A stretch of DNA of 64,000 nt from Flaccisagitta enflata (GCA_965153355.1 OZ231127.1:35154001-35218000); one strand, 5' to 3'. Shown: positions 32,179-45,778, counted from the stretch's first letter. The notes: a model not told the origin generated them from the sequence alone. Program-made: numbers and translations.

Positions 32179-32634
32179 CACACATACACACACGAACGCA
32201 CGCACGCACGCGCGCGCGCGCGCAGGAAAGTCTTGGCACAATACGTAATAATAATGCGATTATTTCATTGTTTGTTCGTTTCTTCAGAGCAGCCTACATT
32301 CTTACGGGTAAACCGGAGAGTCGTCTAATTAACGAGTCATCGGTCTTTTTAACCGAATTTCATGTATAATGTGTACAAACAGGCTCCACATACTCAGGGC
32401 GCAGCCTCTCTCGAAAATCCTTGTTCGAATTCCTAATTTGCATAAGGCAGCGTCATTATTTCAGCAACCGTTACAGCGTGGTCTTTTCTAAATCAATTCG
32501 CTGATACAGAGCTAGCATTGTTCTTGTCACAAGCTAAAGCTAAAACATTCCGAAATATATTTGAGCATCAAGATAACCCCGTGAAAAGATGAATGATCTT
32601 ACACTGGAGGTGTTGTTCGAAACCGAAGTCGAGG

Positions 32635-32661
32635 TGACGTAATCGAGGGAGGAATATATAA
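32635..32661 (+). promoter_or_regulatory. Outward promoter-like array of B (L-type)
   Basis: TGACGTAA 32635-32642, 12 nt, TATATAA 32655-32661. Confidence 0.5.
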
Positions 32662-32698
32662 GCAGGGAAAACAGTTTTTGTTGCTAAAAAAACGGAAG

Positions 32699-32800
32699 AT
32701 GGACGAAATTCGAAAAAATAAAAACGCTAAGTTTCTTATAATTCGTCCCTCCATGCCCCCTGATGTTGATGAAGCGATCAAAAAACCTTTTGTAATATGA
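32699..32800 (+). CDS. 33-codon open frame in the terminal repeat of B (L-type)
   Basis: Identical in sequence to the L-type frame in A (MDEIRKNKNAKFL start, MPPDVDEAIKKPFVI end). TGA at 32798-32800, 9 nt from the element end. Confidence 0.3.
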   Translation: MDEIRKNKNAKFLIIRPSMPPDVDEAIKKPFVI

Positions 32801-32809
32801 CACAACCGA

Positions 32810-32818
32810 ATGCAACGA
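32810..32818. other. Target site duplication of element B, right copy
   Basis: ATGCAACGA. Confidence 0.85.
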
Positions 32819-33052
32819 ATTGTATTTTCCTTGTAGGCTCCAAACCAAATACTATGTTTTGGTGTTTGGATTGGGGGTTATCAAACAGAGATGGGATCAA
32901 TGGAGGCGTTTGAGTCGTATATTTTGGCAATTCATCTCTGACCGCGAAATCCGATGCTTGATTCGGGAGACGCGCGTTTTCTGTATTATATTTCTTTTCC
33001 TCTCTTTGCGCCATAGAAAGCCTATTTGTTCCCTCCCTGGCCTTCCCTTTTC

Positions 33053-33222
33053 AGTCGTGGACACGCGCGACTCTAGAGGTTGCCGTGTCGGCCCGTCGGT
33101 CCGTCGATCCGTCGGTTCGTTCGTCGATTCGTCCGCAACCAAGTCAAAATATGAGCGCTTTTCCGCTATTACGCTCCTGCCCACCCGTCCGCGACTGAGG
33201 GGGAGTGTATACGGTCTTGTTT
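33053..33222 (+). mobile_element. HE element
   Basis: AGTCGTGGACACGCGCGACT, CGTCGGTCCG repeats, distal GTCCGCGACT (pairs with AGTCGTGGAC through one wobble), GTGTATACGGTCTTGTT. Confidence 0.75.
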
Positions 33223-33278
33223 TCGTTTTGCACGGTCAATACTAAAGCTGTTTTTAGTGGCAGTGTCCCTCCATCCAT

Positions 33279-34204
<926 letters not shown>

Positions 34205-34306
34205 TTGTTTTTGTTTCTGCGGTCTTTGGCCTCACTGTTCCTGCCCAAATGCTCTAGTGACCTCGAATATGATTCTGCCGACTCGCACGCGCCGGGGGTA
34301 TCCGGC
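34205..34306 (+). mobile_element. HE element, decayed 3' half
   Basis: GGCCTCACTGTTCCTGCCC, GACTCGCACGCGCCGGGGG, TATCCGGCC; no 5' end. Confidence 0.5.
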
Positions 34307-34394
34307 CTATCTATTACTCAAGCCTTTATTTCAAATGATTTGTTAAGGTATTTTTTTTGTGTTACTCTAAAAGAAAGAAATTAAGAAATTGATA

Positions 34395-34414
34395 AGAAAG
34401 AGAGAAAGAAAGAT

Positions 34415-34489
<75 letters not shown>

Positions 34490-34705
34490 ATGAATGAATG
34501 AATGAATGAATGAATGAATGAATGAATGAATGAATGAATTGATGAATGAATGAATGAATGAATGAATGAATTGATGAATGAATGAATGAATGAATGAATG
34601 AATGAATGAATGAATGAATGAATGAATGAATGAATGAATGAATGAATGAATGAATGAATGAATGAATGAATGAAAGCAAGCAAGCAAGCAAGCAAGCAAG
34701 CAGGA

Positions 34706-34781
<76 letters not shown>

Positions 34782-34862
34782 AATTGATGAATGAAATAAT
34801 GAATGAATTAATGAATGAATGAATGAAAGAATGAAAGAAAGAAAGAAAGAAAGAAAGCAAGA

Positions 34863-34925
<63 letters not shown>
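34395..34925. repeat. Mosaic tetranucleotide array
   Basis: Blocks in order: (GAAA)n, (GAAT)n to about 34673, (GCAA)n, (GAAA)n, short (GAAT)n, (GAAA)n, (GCAA)n to 34925. Each block differs from its neighbour by one base of the unit. Confidence 0.95.
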
Positions 34926-35715
34926 AAAGAAAGAGAAAAAGAGAGAAAGTAAAAAAAGAATATGAAAAAAGAATGAAACAAGAGATTGCGGAAGAAAGAG
35001 AAATGGACGAGACTATAGAGTACATATTAAAAGAGAGAAAAGTGGAAGAAACATAACAGGGAAATCGCTGTAAAAAAAGTACAGGCTTCTAGAGTTGTTT
35101 ACTGTGAACTGATCGGAGACGGGGAATCCACCGAGCTAATTCTTAAAAATTTTTTTTATTATTGCCAAGATAGAAGAGTGGAACGAAAGCCAATCGCTAG
35201 CTCCAAGCTATTTTATCTAAACTTCACAGAACTGGAAAGATTATGTTAAGTAGCTTGATATTTCCCCAAGAAAGTGACTATCCTTTAATATCAGTTCGTC
35301 CTTCACTCTTTTTTATGTGATTATGGCCAAAGAAATTACCCGATCGCCGTCCAACTTACCCAGGATTTGTGCAATGGTTGGATAGTTGTTCATGCAGAAT
35401 TTCAGAAAATTTCATTGAATATTTTTCTAACCCCGCTAATTTGAAATTTTTGGGTAGGTAGGCTGGTTCGGGTGGTTGCGCTATATGAAATTTCCTGAAA
35501 CTTCACACATCCGTAGACATGGTGATATGATGTTACCATAACAAAAATCAAGTCAATCGGTCAATCCGTTCATGAGATATCAGCTTTCAAAGTTTGGGTA
35601 AAAAAGGTCACGACGATTTCCAAGAAAAAAGTCACGATCACGTTTTGTTCTCAGATTCGGCGTGTTTCACGCTTGAGCACGCATGAGCACTCATGAAATC
35701 ATAAGCTATTTTTTT
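34926..35715. other. Non-coding DNA
   Basis: 35450-35620 resembles the 162-bp core repeat in style (GGTAGGTAGGCTGGTTCGGG). No gene. Confidence 0.35.
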
Positions 35716-35852
35716 AGTTGCAGACACGCAACTCTAAAAGAGCATTTGTCCATCCGTCGGTCCATCGGTCCCTCCGTGAACACGAGTCAAAAAGTGTGAA
35801 AACGCAAATTTCCGCCTCTGCCAACCCGTCTGCAACTGGTATTGGCCGTTTA
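35716..35852 (+). mobile_element. HE element with compensated arm change
   Basis: 5' arm AGTTGCAGAC and distal arm GTCTGCAACT pair 10/10, although both differ from the usual AGTTGCGGAC / GTCCGCAACT. The proximal arm ACGCAACT matches only six bases. The end is truncated at GGCCGTTTATC. Confidence 0.75.
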
Positions 35853-36052
35853 TCATACGTAGATAAAGGAGGATGATTCTTACTAGATAAACCTGAACCT
35901 GATTCAGATTAAAATGATGAATTCACTTAATGACGGTAACACATTTTAGAAACCGGGTTTGTTTTGATCCTGAGCCAGGAAAACAATTACCATTCGACTG
36001 AGATGAAAAGCGCCGGGATTCAATCATTGGAAGGAGAGACCGCGCGCACGAT

Positions 36053-36183
<131 letters not shown>

Positions 36184-36677
36184 ACAACAACAACAAATGC
36201 CATTTCTAAGAGAATAATGCTTGGACAAGAAGCATGGGCTCATCTAAAAGATCATTCACTGAGCTTCAAAACGGTCATGAATTTTGCTATGATTTTCTCA
36301 TTGCTTGGGTTTTAAACACTGACAAACATGTTGTTTGCTTTTTTTATTTTTTTTCTATTTTATTCTTTTTTTTTTTTGCCATAGTTGGTAAATTTTTTTG
36401 AACAACATACTGACTAAGCACGTATTAGAGGTGGTATTTGCTTTTTGTTTTTTGCAAGAAATTGTTAAAAAAGACAAGGGAAAAATATTGGACGTTGAAA
36501 GAATGGACTTTGTTTATAAAGGAACAGGTGCGGGAAATTTTTCTGGTAAATTCGAGTCAGGTGCATCTTGATCGCACCTCACCTCACCTCATGATGCATG
36601 AGCCATAAACGTGGATAACGACTGGCGATATGGGGCGCGAAAATTAGTTTAGGCACGCTCTGCAGTTTCATTTCCAT

Positions 36678-36680
<3 letters not shown>

Positions 36681-36742
<62 letters not shown>

Positions 36743-36839
36743 CTCTTTATCTCTCTGTCTCTCTTTTTCTTCTTTGTATGCTTCTTTTATCTCTGTTGAC
36801 GTTCCCCAAACGGTTCTTCAAAAGAAATTGAAGAAAGGA

Positions 36840-36929
<90 letters not shown>

Positions 36930-36968
36930 GACAGACAGAAAGACAGACAGACAGAGAGACAGAGAGAC

Positions 36969-36999
<31 letters not shown>

Positions 37000-37023
37000 G
37001 AGACAGACAGACAGACAGACAGA
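36681..37023. repeat. (CT)n, spacer, (GA)n and (GACA)n
   Basis: CT array 36681-36738 and GA array 36842-36925 face each other across ~100 bp, then GACA/GAGA to 37023. It could fold into a long hairpin. Confidence 0.9.
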
Positions 37024-37264
37024 GCCAAAAAGAGACAGCCAGATAAAGTACATATAGACAGGCGGACTGACAGAGAGAGATTGGCTGAGGTAAAACCATT
37101 CATTTTTTTCTTTTTTTTGCTTGTCTTTTATTGTCTTTCCAAATTACAAAAATTTACGCAATTTTGATAGCTTAACGATTAAAATACACATGGACAAATA
37201 TATGGACAGACAGCCACACTGGAATACCGAGAAACCGACATAGAAGCAGTTCTTCAAACTAAGA

Positions 37265-37337
37265 TACAAACAAACAAACAAACAAACAAACAAACAAACA
37301 AACAAACAAACAAACAAACAAACAAACAAACAAACAA
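37265..37337. repeat. (CAAA)n microsatellite
   Basis: About 18 units. Confidence 0.95.
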
Positions 37338-37494
37338 TGAAACAAACATTTCGAAATAGACAGAAGGTAAACTGAGACAGACAAACTGAAACAGTGACAG
37401 GAAAAAAAGAACTGAAATATTCAGAAAGAGACACAAATGTAGAGAGTGATTGAAAAAAATCCAAATCCAGATGAAAAGGAACAGTAAAAGGATG

Positions 37495-37625
37495 AGGCCT
37501 CGAGGCTCCAATCTCAGTCTCAAAGCTCCCATCCCAAGGCTCCAAGGCTCAAATCCCAGCATCGTAGCTCAAATCCCAGCCTCTAGGCTTAATTCCAAGC
37601 CTCAATGCTCAAATCCTAGCCCAGC
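37495..37625. repeat. ~22-bp HE-core minisatellite
   Basis: Units such as GCCTCTAGGCTTAATTCCAA and AGCTCAAATCCCAGCCTC; no flanking arms seen. Confidence 0.7.
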
Positions 37626-38452
37626 ACACACAGGAGTATCGAGTCTGAGTTTGCATTCAGTGGTCGCAATATGACCCAAAAAAAAATCGTCAGAATTTGA
37701 AAGAACTTGCCTAGAGATGTCTATAGAATATCATAAAGGCACTCTAAGACCCCATTACGCACGAGAAAAAATGTGAACAAGTTGCTGTCAAAAACTTAAC
37801 AGTACACTTTTAACCCTTCACGATATAAAAAAATTATATGCAACTAGGTTTTGAATCAGGGTCGACCAATCTCACATCTCACCGAGTCCCATCGCTGTGC
37901 GCCTTGTCGTTTCTGAGATCTTGACAAGCCCAATCACATGGCGATTATTTGAAACGAAAATGGATGTGAACGATGACGACCTTTCTTTCGTAACAAGTTA
38001 CTCCAGCCATTTCACATATTTCGTTTGTAAACATCGCATCCCATCGCTTTTGATTTTATTTCAACTTTTGTTCACTCATTCCTTCATAGTCGCATTTCGG
38101 TCTTTTTTATTAGGTTTTATGTATTTGCTCTTCCTACCGGCTATTTTTTACAGACTCCCAAGTGTGAGTTGGACGTAAGACAAAAAAGAGTGTCATTGAA
38201 TCGTTATCGCTTTCATCAAATCAAAGACATGCAGTTAATCAAGGAAAGGCTGGGCAAAGGCAGTAAACCCAAAAAATATTGTGACCAATGGATGGAGTGG
38301 TCGATTGATTTGCTGTCCAGAAATGAACATGAGGGGCTGTGCAAAGATAGAAAAATACATAAACAGAAAGTGATATGCTCTGTTGTGTACAAATCAGACT
38401 TTGTTTACATCTGTATAGTGTTTTCTTTGACCAAGCTTGTTTGCTTTTACAA
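37626..38452. other. Unique DNA
   Basis: Two open frames (37897-38178 and 38169-38489) lack family resemblance; the second runs into the minisatellite. Confidence 0.35.
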
Positions 38453-41400
38453 AACGATTCCGTCTGTAGACTCGCGATTCCGTCTGTAGACTCGCGATTC
38501 CATCTGTAGGCTTGCAATTCCATCTGTAGCCTCGAGATTCCGTCTGTAGACTCGCAATTCTGTCTGTAGACTCCGGATTCCGTCTGTAGACTCGCGATTC
38601 TGTCTGTAGGCTCGCGATTCCGTCTGTTGACTCACAATTCCGTCTGTAGACCCGCGATAAGAAGAATTGTGATCCTGTCTGTAGACTTGCGATTTCGTCT
38701 GTAGACTCGCGATTTCGTCTGTTAACTCGCAATTCCGTCTGTCAACTCGCAATTCCGTCAGTCAACTCGGGATTCCACCTATCAACTCGCGATTCCATGT
38801 GTAGTATCACAATTCCATCTGTAGATACTGTCTGTAGTATCGTGATTCCGTCTGTAGAATAGCAATTCTGACTGTAGATTCACGATTCAGTCTGTTAAAT
38901 TGCAATTCCGTCTGTCAATTTGCGATTCCGTCTGTCAACTCGCGATTCCGTCTGTCGACTTGCAATTCCGTCTGTCAACTCGCTATTCCATCTGTCAACT
39001 CGCCATTCCGTCTGGTGACTCGCAATTCCTTTTGTCGACTCGCGATTCTGTCTGTCGACTCGCGATTCCGTCTGTCCACTTGCCATTTTGTCTGTCGACT
39101 TGGGATTCTGTCTGTAGACTTGCAATTCTGTCAATTACTTGCGCTTCCGTCTGTAGAATTGCAATTCTGTCTGTCGAATCGCAATTCCGTCTGTCAACTC
39201 ACAATTCCATCTGTTGACTTGTAATTCCGTCTGTTGACTCACAATTTTGTCTGTCCACTTGCAATTCCATCAGTCGACTTGTAATTCTGTCTGTTGACTC
39301 GCAATTCCGTCTGTTGACTTGCAATTCCATCTGTTGACTCACAATTCCGTCTGTCAACTTGCAATTCCGTCTGTCAACTCGGGATACCATCTATCAACTC
39401 GCGATTCCGTGTGTAGTCTCACGATTCTATCTGTAGATTCTGTCTGTTGTATCGCGATTCTGTCTGTAGAATAGCGATTCTGTCTGTAGATTCACGATTT
39501 AGTCTGTCAAATTGCAATTCCATCTGTTGATTCGCGATTCAGTCTGACGACTTGCGATTCTGTCCACTCGCGATTCTGTCGACTCGCGATTCTGTCGACT
39601 CGCGATTCCTTCTGTCAACTCGCTATTCCGTCTGTCAACTGGCAATTCCGTCTGTTGACTCGCGATTCCTTCTGTTGACTCGCTATTCTGTCTGTCAACT
39701 CGCAATTCCATCTGTCCACTCGCCATTTTGTCTGTGGACTCGGGATTCCGTCTGTAGACTTGCAATTCTGTCAATTACTTGCGCTTCCTTCTGTAGAATT
39801 GCACTTCTGTTTGTCGACTTGTAATTCCGTCTGTTGACTCGCAATTCTGTCTGTCCACTTGCAATTCCATCAGTCGACTTGCAATTCTGTCTGTTGACTC
39901 GCAATTCCGTCTGTCAACTCACGATTCCGTCTGTCGACTCATGATTCCATCTGTCAACTTGCAATTCTGTCTGTCAACTCGGGATTCCATCTATCAACTC
40001 GCGATTCTGTGTGTAGTCTCACGATTCCATCTGTAGATTCTGTCTGTCGTATCGCAATTCTGTCTGTAGAATAGTGATTCTGTCTGTTGATTCACGATTT
40101 AGTCTGTCAAATTGCAATTCTCTCTGTTGATTCGCGATTCCGTCTGTCGACTCGCGATTCTGTCAACTTGCTATTCTGTCTGTCAACTGGCGATTCCGTC
40201 TGTCGACTCGTGATTCCTTCTGTTGACTCGCGATTCTGTCTGTCGACTCGCGATTCCATCTGTCAAATCGTAATTCCGTCTGTCAAATCGCAATTCTGTC
40301 TGTCAACTCGCCATTTTGTCTGTCAACTCGGACTTGCAATTCTGTCGGTTACTTACGCTTCCGTCTGTAGAATCGCGATTCTGTCTGTGGACTCGCGATT
40401 CCGTCTGTCAACTCACAATTCCATCTGTTGACTTGTAATTCCGTCTGTCGACTCGCAGTTCTGTCTGTCCACTTGCAATTCCGTCTGTCGACTCGCAATA
40501 TTCTGTCTGTCAACTTGCAATTCCGTCTGTCGACTCAAGATTCCTTCTGTCAACTTGAAATTCTGTCTGTCGACTTGCCATTCCGTCTGTTGACTTGCGA
40601 TTCTGTTTGTTGACTCACGATCCCGTCTGTCGACTCGCAATTCCGTCTGTTGACTCGCTATACCCTCTGTTGACTCGCGATTCTGTCTATCGACTGGCGA
40701 TTTTGTTGTCAACTCGCAATTCTGTCTGTCAACTCGCAATTCCGTCTGTAGACTCGCGATTCTGTCTGTAGACTCGCGATTCTGTCTGTAGACTTGCAAT
40801 TCTGTTTGTAGACTCGCGATTATGTCTGTAGACTTGCGATTCCATCTGTAGACTCGCGGTTCCGTCTGTAGGCTCGCGATTCTGTATGTAGACTCGCGAT
40901 TCCGTCTGTAGACAAACGTTTCCGTATAAAGAATCGTGATTCCGTCTGTAGACTAGCAATTCCATCTGTAGTCTCACCATTCCACCTGTAGACACGCGAT
41001 TCCATCTGTAGAATCGCAATTCTGTCAGTAGAATAGCATTCTGTCTGTAGACTCACGATTCAGTCTGTCGACTCGCGATTCAGTCTGTCAAATTGCAATA
41101 TTGTCTGTTCACTCGCAATTCCGTCTGTCGACTCGCAATTCCGTTTGTCGACTCGCGATTCCGTCTGTCGACTCGTAATTCTGTTATTTCGACTCGTGAT
41201 TCTGTCTGTTGACTCGCGATTCCGTCTGTTGACTCGCGATTCTGTCTATCGACTGGCAACTCCGTTTGTTGACTTGCGATTCTGTCTGTCAACTCGCGAT
41301 TACATCTGTCAACTCGTGATTTTATTGTCGACTCGCGATTCCGTCTGCCAACTCGCAATTCCGTCTGTCAACTCGCAATTCCGTCTGTCAACTCGCAATT

Positions 41401-41850
41401 CCGTCTGTCAACTCGCAATTCCATCTGTAGACTTACGATTCTGTCTGTAGACTCGCAATTACGTTTGTAGACTCGCGATTCCGTCTGATGACTCGCGATT
41501 CCGTATGTTGACTTGGGATTCTGTCTGTCGACTCACAATTTTGTCTGTTGACTCACGATTCTGTGTGTTGACTCGGGATTCTGACTGATGATTCACAATT
41601 CCGTCTGTTGACTCGCGATTCCGGCTGTTGACTCGCAATTTCGTCTGTTGACTCCTGATTCCTTCTGTTAACTCCTTATTCAGTCTGTTAACTTCTGATT
41701 CCGTCTGTTGACTCCCAATTCTGTCTGCTGTTTCTGTTTTCTTAATAACAATTTTGTCCGTTCAATCCCGATTTTGTTGCTTCAATCCCATTTCTGTCTG
41801 TTCAATCGCGTATCGCGATTCTATCTGTTCAATATCGATTCTGTCTATTG
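38453..41850. repeat. 3.4-kb array of a 20-bp minisatellite
   Basis: Unit TCCGTCTGTAGACTCGCGAT, about 170 copies, with TGTAGAC, TGTCAAC, TGTCGAC and TGTTGAC variants. Marker variants (TAGAATAG..GATTCACGATT, and TTACTTGCGCTTCC) recur about every 600 bp. The period-20 proteins on both strands are artefacts. Confidence 0.95.
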
Positions 41851-42116
41851 ATTCTTTTCATTCTTACATTCACTGGCTCACTCACTCACTATGCTAACCA
41901 CTCAATTCCTCATAAGATGATTTATATTAATGAATAATTGAAAATGCGTATGGAGTCTTATGATCTATGATCATTTTCTTAAATTTGTCGCTTATGTGTA
42001 TTCAAGTGGGGCGGCAAAAGTGGAAAAGCCCACCCCGTCAAAAATGCATGGCATACTTTATAGCTTTTATTCTGAAATACATTCATATCTCTATTATAAA
42101 GATTGTTTTCATTTTT

Positions 42117-42229
42117 AGTCGCGTGCTCTGTCCATCGGTCGGTTGGTCACGCTTAGGTTACGCTTAGCTTTATTTGCCGCATCTGCCCACCGGCATGAGA
42201 CTAAGGTAGCCGTGCATCTGGCCTCGTTT
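42117..42229 (+). mobile_element. HE element, abutting the next one
   Basis: AGTCGCGTGCTCTGTCC (proximal arm lost), GGCATGAGACTAAGGTAGCC, GTGCATCTGGCCTCGTTT. The next copy starts on the following base. Confidence 0.7.
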
Positions 42230-42433
42230 AGTTGCATGCTACACGACTTCACTCGCTTTGTCGGTCCGTGCGTCGGTACATCTGTTGGTCTGTCCATTGA
42301 TCCGTCACACTCTGCTCTTTTAAGGTTTTAGCGGTATTTGTTCTCACAATTCCTGCCTATATGACGAAATTACCTCGAATATGGCCTATGCCCACCCGCA
42401 TGCGACTGGGGTAGCTGGGTATCGGCCTTGTTT
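42230..42433 (+). mobile_element. HE element with compensated arm change
   Basis: 5' arm AGTTGCATGC pairs with distal GCATGCGACT (nine pairs plus one wobble); the usual pair is AGTCGCGTGC / GCACGCGACT. End GGTATCGGCCTTGTTT. Confidence 0.75.
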
Positions 42434-43754
42434 GCAGTCAACAAAGAAAGAGGAAAGGTCGCATTGGCAACTCATCTAATTGCGTACAGACTGAGGAGGG
42501 CAGTGACCTCAAAATGAGTTGTTTTTTTTTTTTTTTTTGACAATTGAACGAACCTAAAGCGCATTGAATTAGGCTTCTCAGGTCTGAAATCAATTTGTTC
42601 ACATCGTCATAGCGTTTACATTTGGAACTTTTCTTCCTCTCCGTACTTTTTCTCTAATCTTTTTTGTTTTCGTTTGTTTTTCTTATTCTCTTCTCTCTCT
42701 CTCTCTCTCTCTCTCTCGTTTTCTCACTTTCGATGTTCTGACATATGCATATTTCGATGATTGAATTCATCCCATCGCTACTCAGTCAACTATTCGCAGA
42801 CAGTAATCAGTGCCCTGCCAAATACCTACGTATGTTCAAAACCGACTTGATTGAAAGAACGAGTCCCTAGGAAATCTTCATACATGAAAGAATGAAATCT
42901 TGAGGAAACACATACGGGAGGCGGAAAAGTGAACGAGGCGAAAATGAAAAAAAATCATATCTTCCGTTCTGATCAACTTTTTGGGGTAATTCTTTTTGCC
43001 ATGTGTCTACCGACCAACAACGCATGTTTAGGACACTCGAGTGCAGACCTCACTTCGATACTCCTGTGTGCAGCATAGACCATTAGCTCCTTCGGGGCCT
43101 CTGCCCCTCTCACTTCCACATCTAACCTACTATATTCAAAAAAAAAATGTTGCAGCACATTTCTATCAATTACTCCTAAATGATTTAACTTATCTTAAAA
43201 ACATTGGTGACAAAATTAAAATTCTTCAAATTTCCGAGCCAGCTGTGCAAACCGCATCTCTGTAACTTTATTGGTTTAGAAGCTAGATTTAACTTTGAAT
43301 GAAATGATGGCCTCTGAATGATTCTCAACTTGACTTGTTTTCATATAATCTTTTCCATTCAAACAAATACATACAAACACATACAACAACATAACACATT
43401 TGTTTTTTGATGAATCTAGGAAAAATTGGTGACCAAAATGTAGAGTTTTTTAAGGGGCAGCTTTTCTTTCTCTAGCAAAACAAAATTGGTCCAGCCATTA
43501 AAAAGTTATTGTCACTCAAAGATAGGAAAGGGAAATATTTTGTATGGCACAAAACGTTTGGAGTGCTATCATGCCACAGTACTTCCAAAGGCTTTGTAAA
43601 TCACTTCCTTGGCAAATGTCGGCCATTATTGAGCTAGGGGGAACAAATATCAGTTATTGGTTGATTTGCAATTGACTGGTTTATGTTGTTAAGGTAATGA
43701 ACGAACTAAAATCTTAGGTTGCAGCATTCTTAATTGGAAGATAGTACACCAACT
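42434..43754. other. Non-coding DNA with small fragments
   Basis: (CT)n at 42690-42718. HE core fragment GCTCCTTCGGGGCCTCTGCCC at 43086-43106. No gene. Confidence 0.4.
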
Positions 43755-43926
43755 TAAGGGTAACGGGTACCTCTGACCATCTGACACTTTTGTGACTATT
43801 CACTCTTTCGACGTTTTCGAGCTTATTAAGCTCACTGCTCCTGCCCAAATGCCAAGGCTTCCTTTTCTATCCCTGCCTCTGCCCACACGCACGCGACTGG
43901 GGTAGCCGTGTATCCAGCCTTGTTTA
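43755..43926 (+). mobile_element. HE element, 3' part
   Basis: Starts in the core (GGGTAACGGGTACCTCTGACC), then CTCCTGCCCAAATGCC, CGCACGCGACTGGGGTAGCC, GTGTATCCAGCCTTGTTT. Confidence 0.7.
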
Positions 43927-44068
43927 GGATTCATCACCGACGGAAATAGATTTCGATATCAAATTTTTTCTTCAGGGTTCGAAAAACAAAAGATGGTGTC
44001 ATAGATTTTTTTTCAGTTTCTTTTTAATCGAATTTTCTTTGATAAGACTTTCCTCGCCTTTAAGTAAA

Positions 44069-44259
<191 letters not shown>

Positions 44260-44284
44260 AGTGTTCGTGTTTGACACTCTGTTC

Positions 44285-44360
<76 letters not shown>

Positions 44361-44361
44361 T
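44285..44361. repeat. (GTCT)n microsatellite
   Basis: About 19 units. Confidence 0.95.
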
Positions 44362-44433
44362 TCTTCCTCTTTCTGTAGGTTGAGTCGGTGGGTTTGTGAG
44401 AGTGATCAACAGAGAGGAAGAGAAAACGAAAAA

Positions 44434-44621
44434 AACCAAGGCTGGATACACAGCTACCCCAGTCGCGTGCGGGTGGGCAGGGGCCGTAATTTAAGTCACC
44501 AGATCATTTGGGCAGGAGCAGTGAAGCCAAAAACCGAAAAAAACCAAAAAGAGTAAAGTGTGACGGACCGACGGACCGACGGACCGACAAAGCGGGGTGT
44601 AGAGTCGCGTAGCACGCGACT
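44434..44621 (-). mobile_element. HE element, full length 188 bp
   Basis: Minus strand AGTCGCGTGCTACGCGACT, CTCTACACCCCGCTTTG, (TCGG/TCCG) repeats, CTGCTCCTGCCCAAATGATC, distal GCACGCGACT (10/10), end CCAGCCTTGG. A good type copy of the commonest subfamily. Confidence 0.85.
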
Positions 44622-45778
44622 AAAAAGAATGTTTTTGAATCATTTGCCTTTTTTCTCCTTGACTGAGATTTGTTCCCTTCCTTGCATTTTAATGAAGTTG
44701 ATCAAAGTCCGCTTTTGGATTATGGGGAAACTCAAACCAAGGTCGACCATAGCAAAACTAAAGAAAGAAAGAAAAAACAAAGGAAATATGTATTTTTCTT
44801 AATCAAGACTTGTTAATTCCAGTTTAATTCTTTTGGGCTTTTTTTTCACTTTCATTCAAAATACATTAAGACGACAACTTCTTAGCCTATTTTCAATTAA
44901 AGAAAATTGGAAGAAATACTCAGCGAGCAAGAAAAGGAGAAATAAAATGTCAATGTGCGCCTGAGAGTACAGTTCATTGCAAACTTTTTTTTACGATAAA
45001 GTCGATATGGCACCAAATTCTCTTTTGTCCGATGCAATGCTGCCAATGCATCGCCTCGAGATATACTCTAGCAAACCCCAAACCTTCGTTCAAGTCCTAT
45101 CAACATTCTCCCACCCTCACCATTCACCCCTCGATGAGAACAAAAAGAGGAAACTGTTATTTTTTCTTGTTTTACAGCATCCATTAAAGCCACATTTTCT
45201 GGTTCCATTTCTGTTTAGACATTAAACACCGAGTAAAATTTGATTAATGTTTCGCCCGGAATGAAATCTTCTCCTCGAGCAGATCTTTGATCATCCGTTT
45301 TTCAAAGGGCCTTTTTATATCAACGCCGCTTAATTCCTTTGCTTTTATATCTTGTTGCGAGTGGAAGACATGAAAAATATTCATTGAAAATGAGGCTGCG
45401 TTTACACGAAAGGGTATGGCGTTGATAATCGTAAGTTGCGTGAGCATTGTTGAGTCAACAATGTTGACACTGATATTTCATTTGCTGATTGGTTGGTTGA
45501 GCACTCAATCGGTTCGTAGCGTCATGAAAAGTTTTGGAGGGGCCCTATAGGGACCCATAGAGAATAAAAACCTGTAATCACAAAAAGATTAAGAGACATC
45601 CACCAGCCATTGACCAGGCGATGGCACAAGTCCACGAAGTAATTTAAGATCAAAACAACTCGCAAAAGCGTTACATGGTCAGCGGTACCCGATGCCCCTA
45701 AGTCAGTATAAATGGGGATGAGATGATAAGAGCAGCAACGGCCCTGGAGGAGCTCATAATCTATGATTCTGCACTGCA
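44622..45778. other. Unique DNA
   Basis: No convincing gene. GGTCAGCGGTACCCGATGCC at 45679 is an HE-core fragment. Confidence 0.4.

Larger units (their letters stand above)
27535..32809. mobile_element. Element B: inverted copy of element A (5275 bp)
   Basis: R-type end first (TCGAGTGTGTCATATTAC), L-type end last. It keeps the same nested HE elements and MITE as A in reverse order, so those were present before the two copies separated. It differs by a shorter GA/CT array, a shorter tetranucleotide array and a ~555-bp segment (29428-29985) where A has ~180 bp. No transposase. The different 9-bp target duplications show independent insertion, not segmental duplication. Confidence 0.8.
32306..32809. 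repeat. L-type terminal inverted repeat of B
   Basis: Nearly identical to the inverse of 5713-6215. Confidence 0.75.

Noticed and set aside
38169-38489. 106-codon frame
   Set aside because: No recognisable domain, and its last part is minisatellite.
38394-41450. Repeat proteins with a 20-residue period on both strands
   Set aside because: The 20-bp minisatellite lacks stops in several frames, so period-20 proteins arise on either strand automatically.
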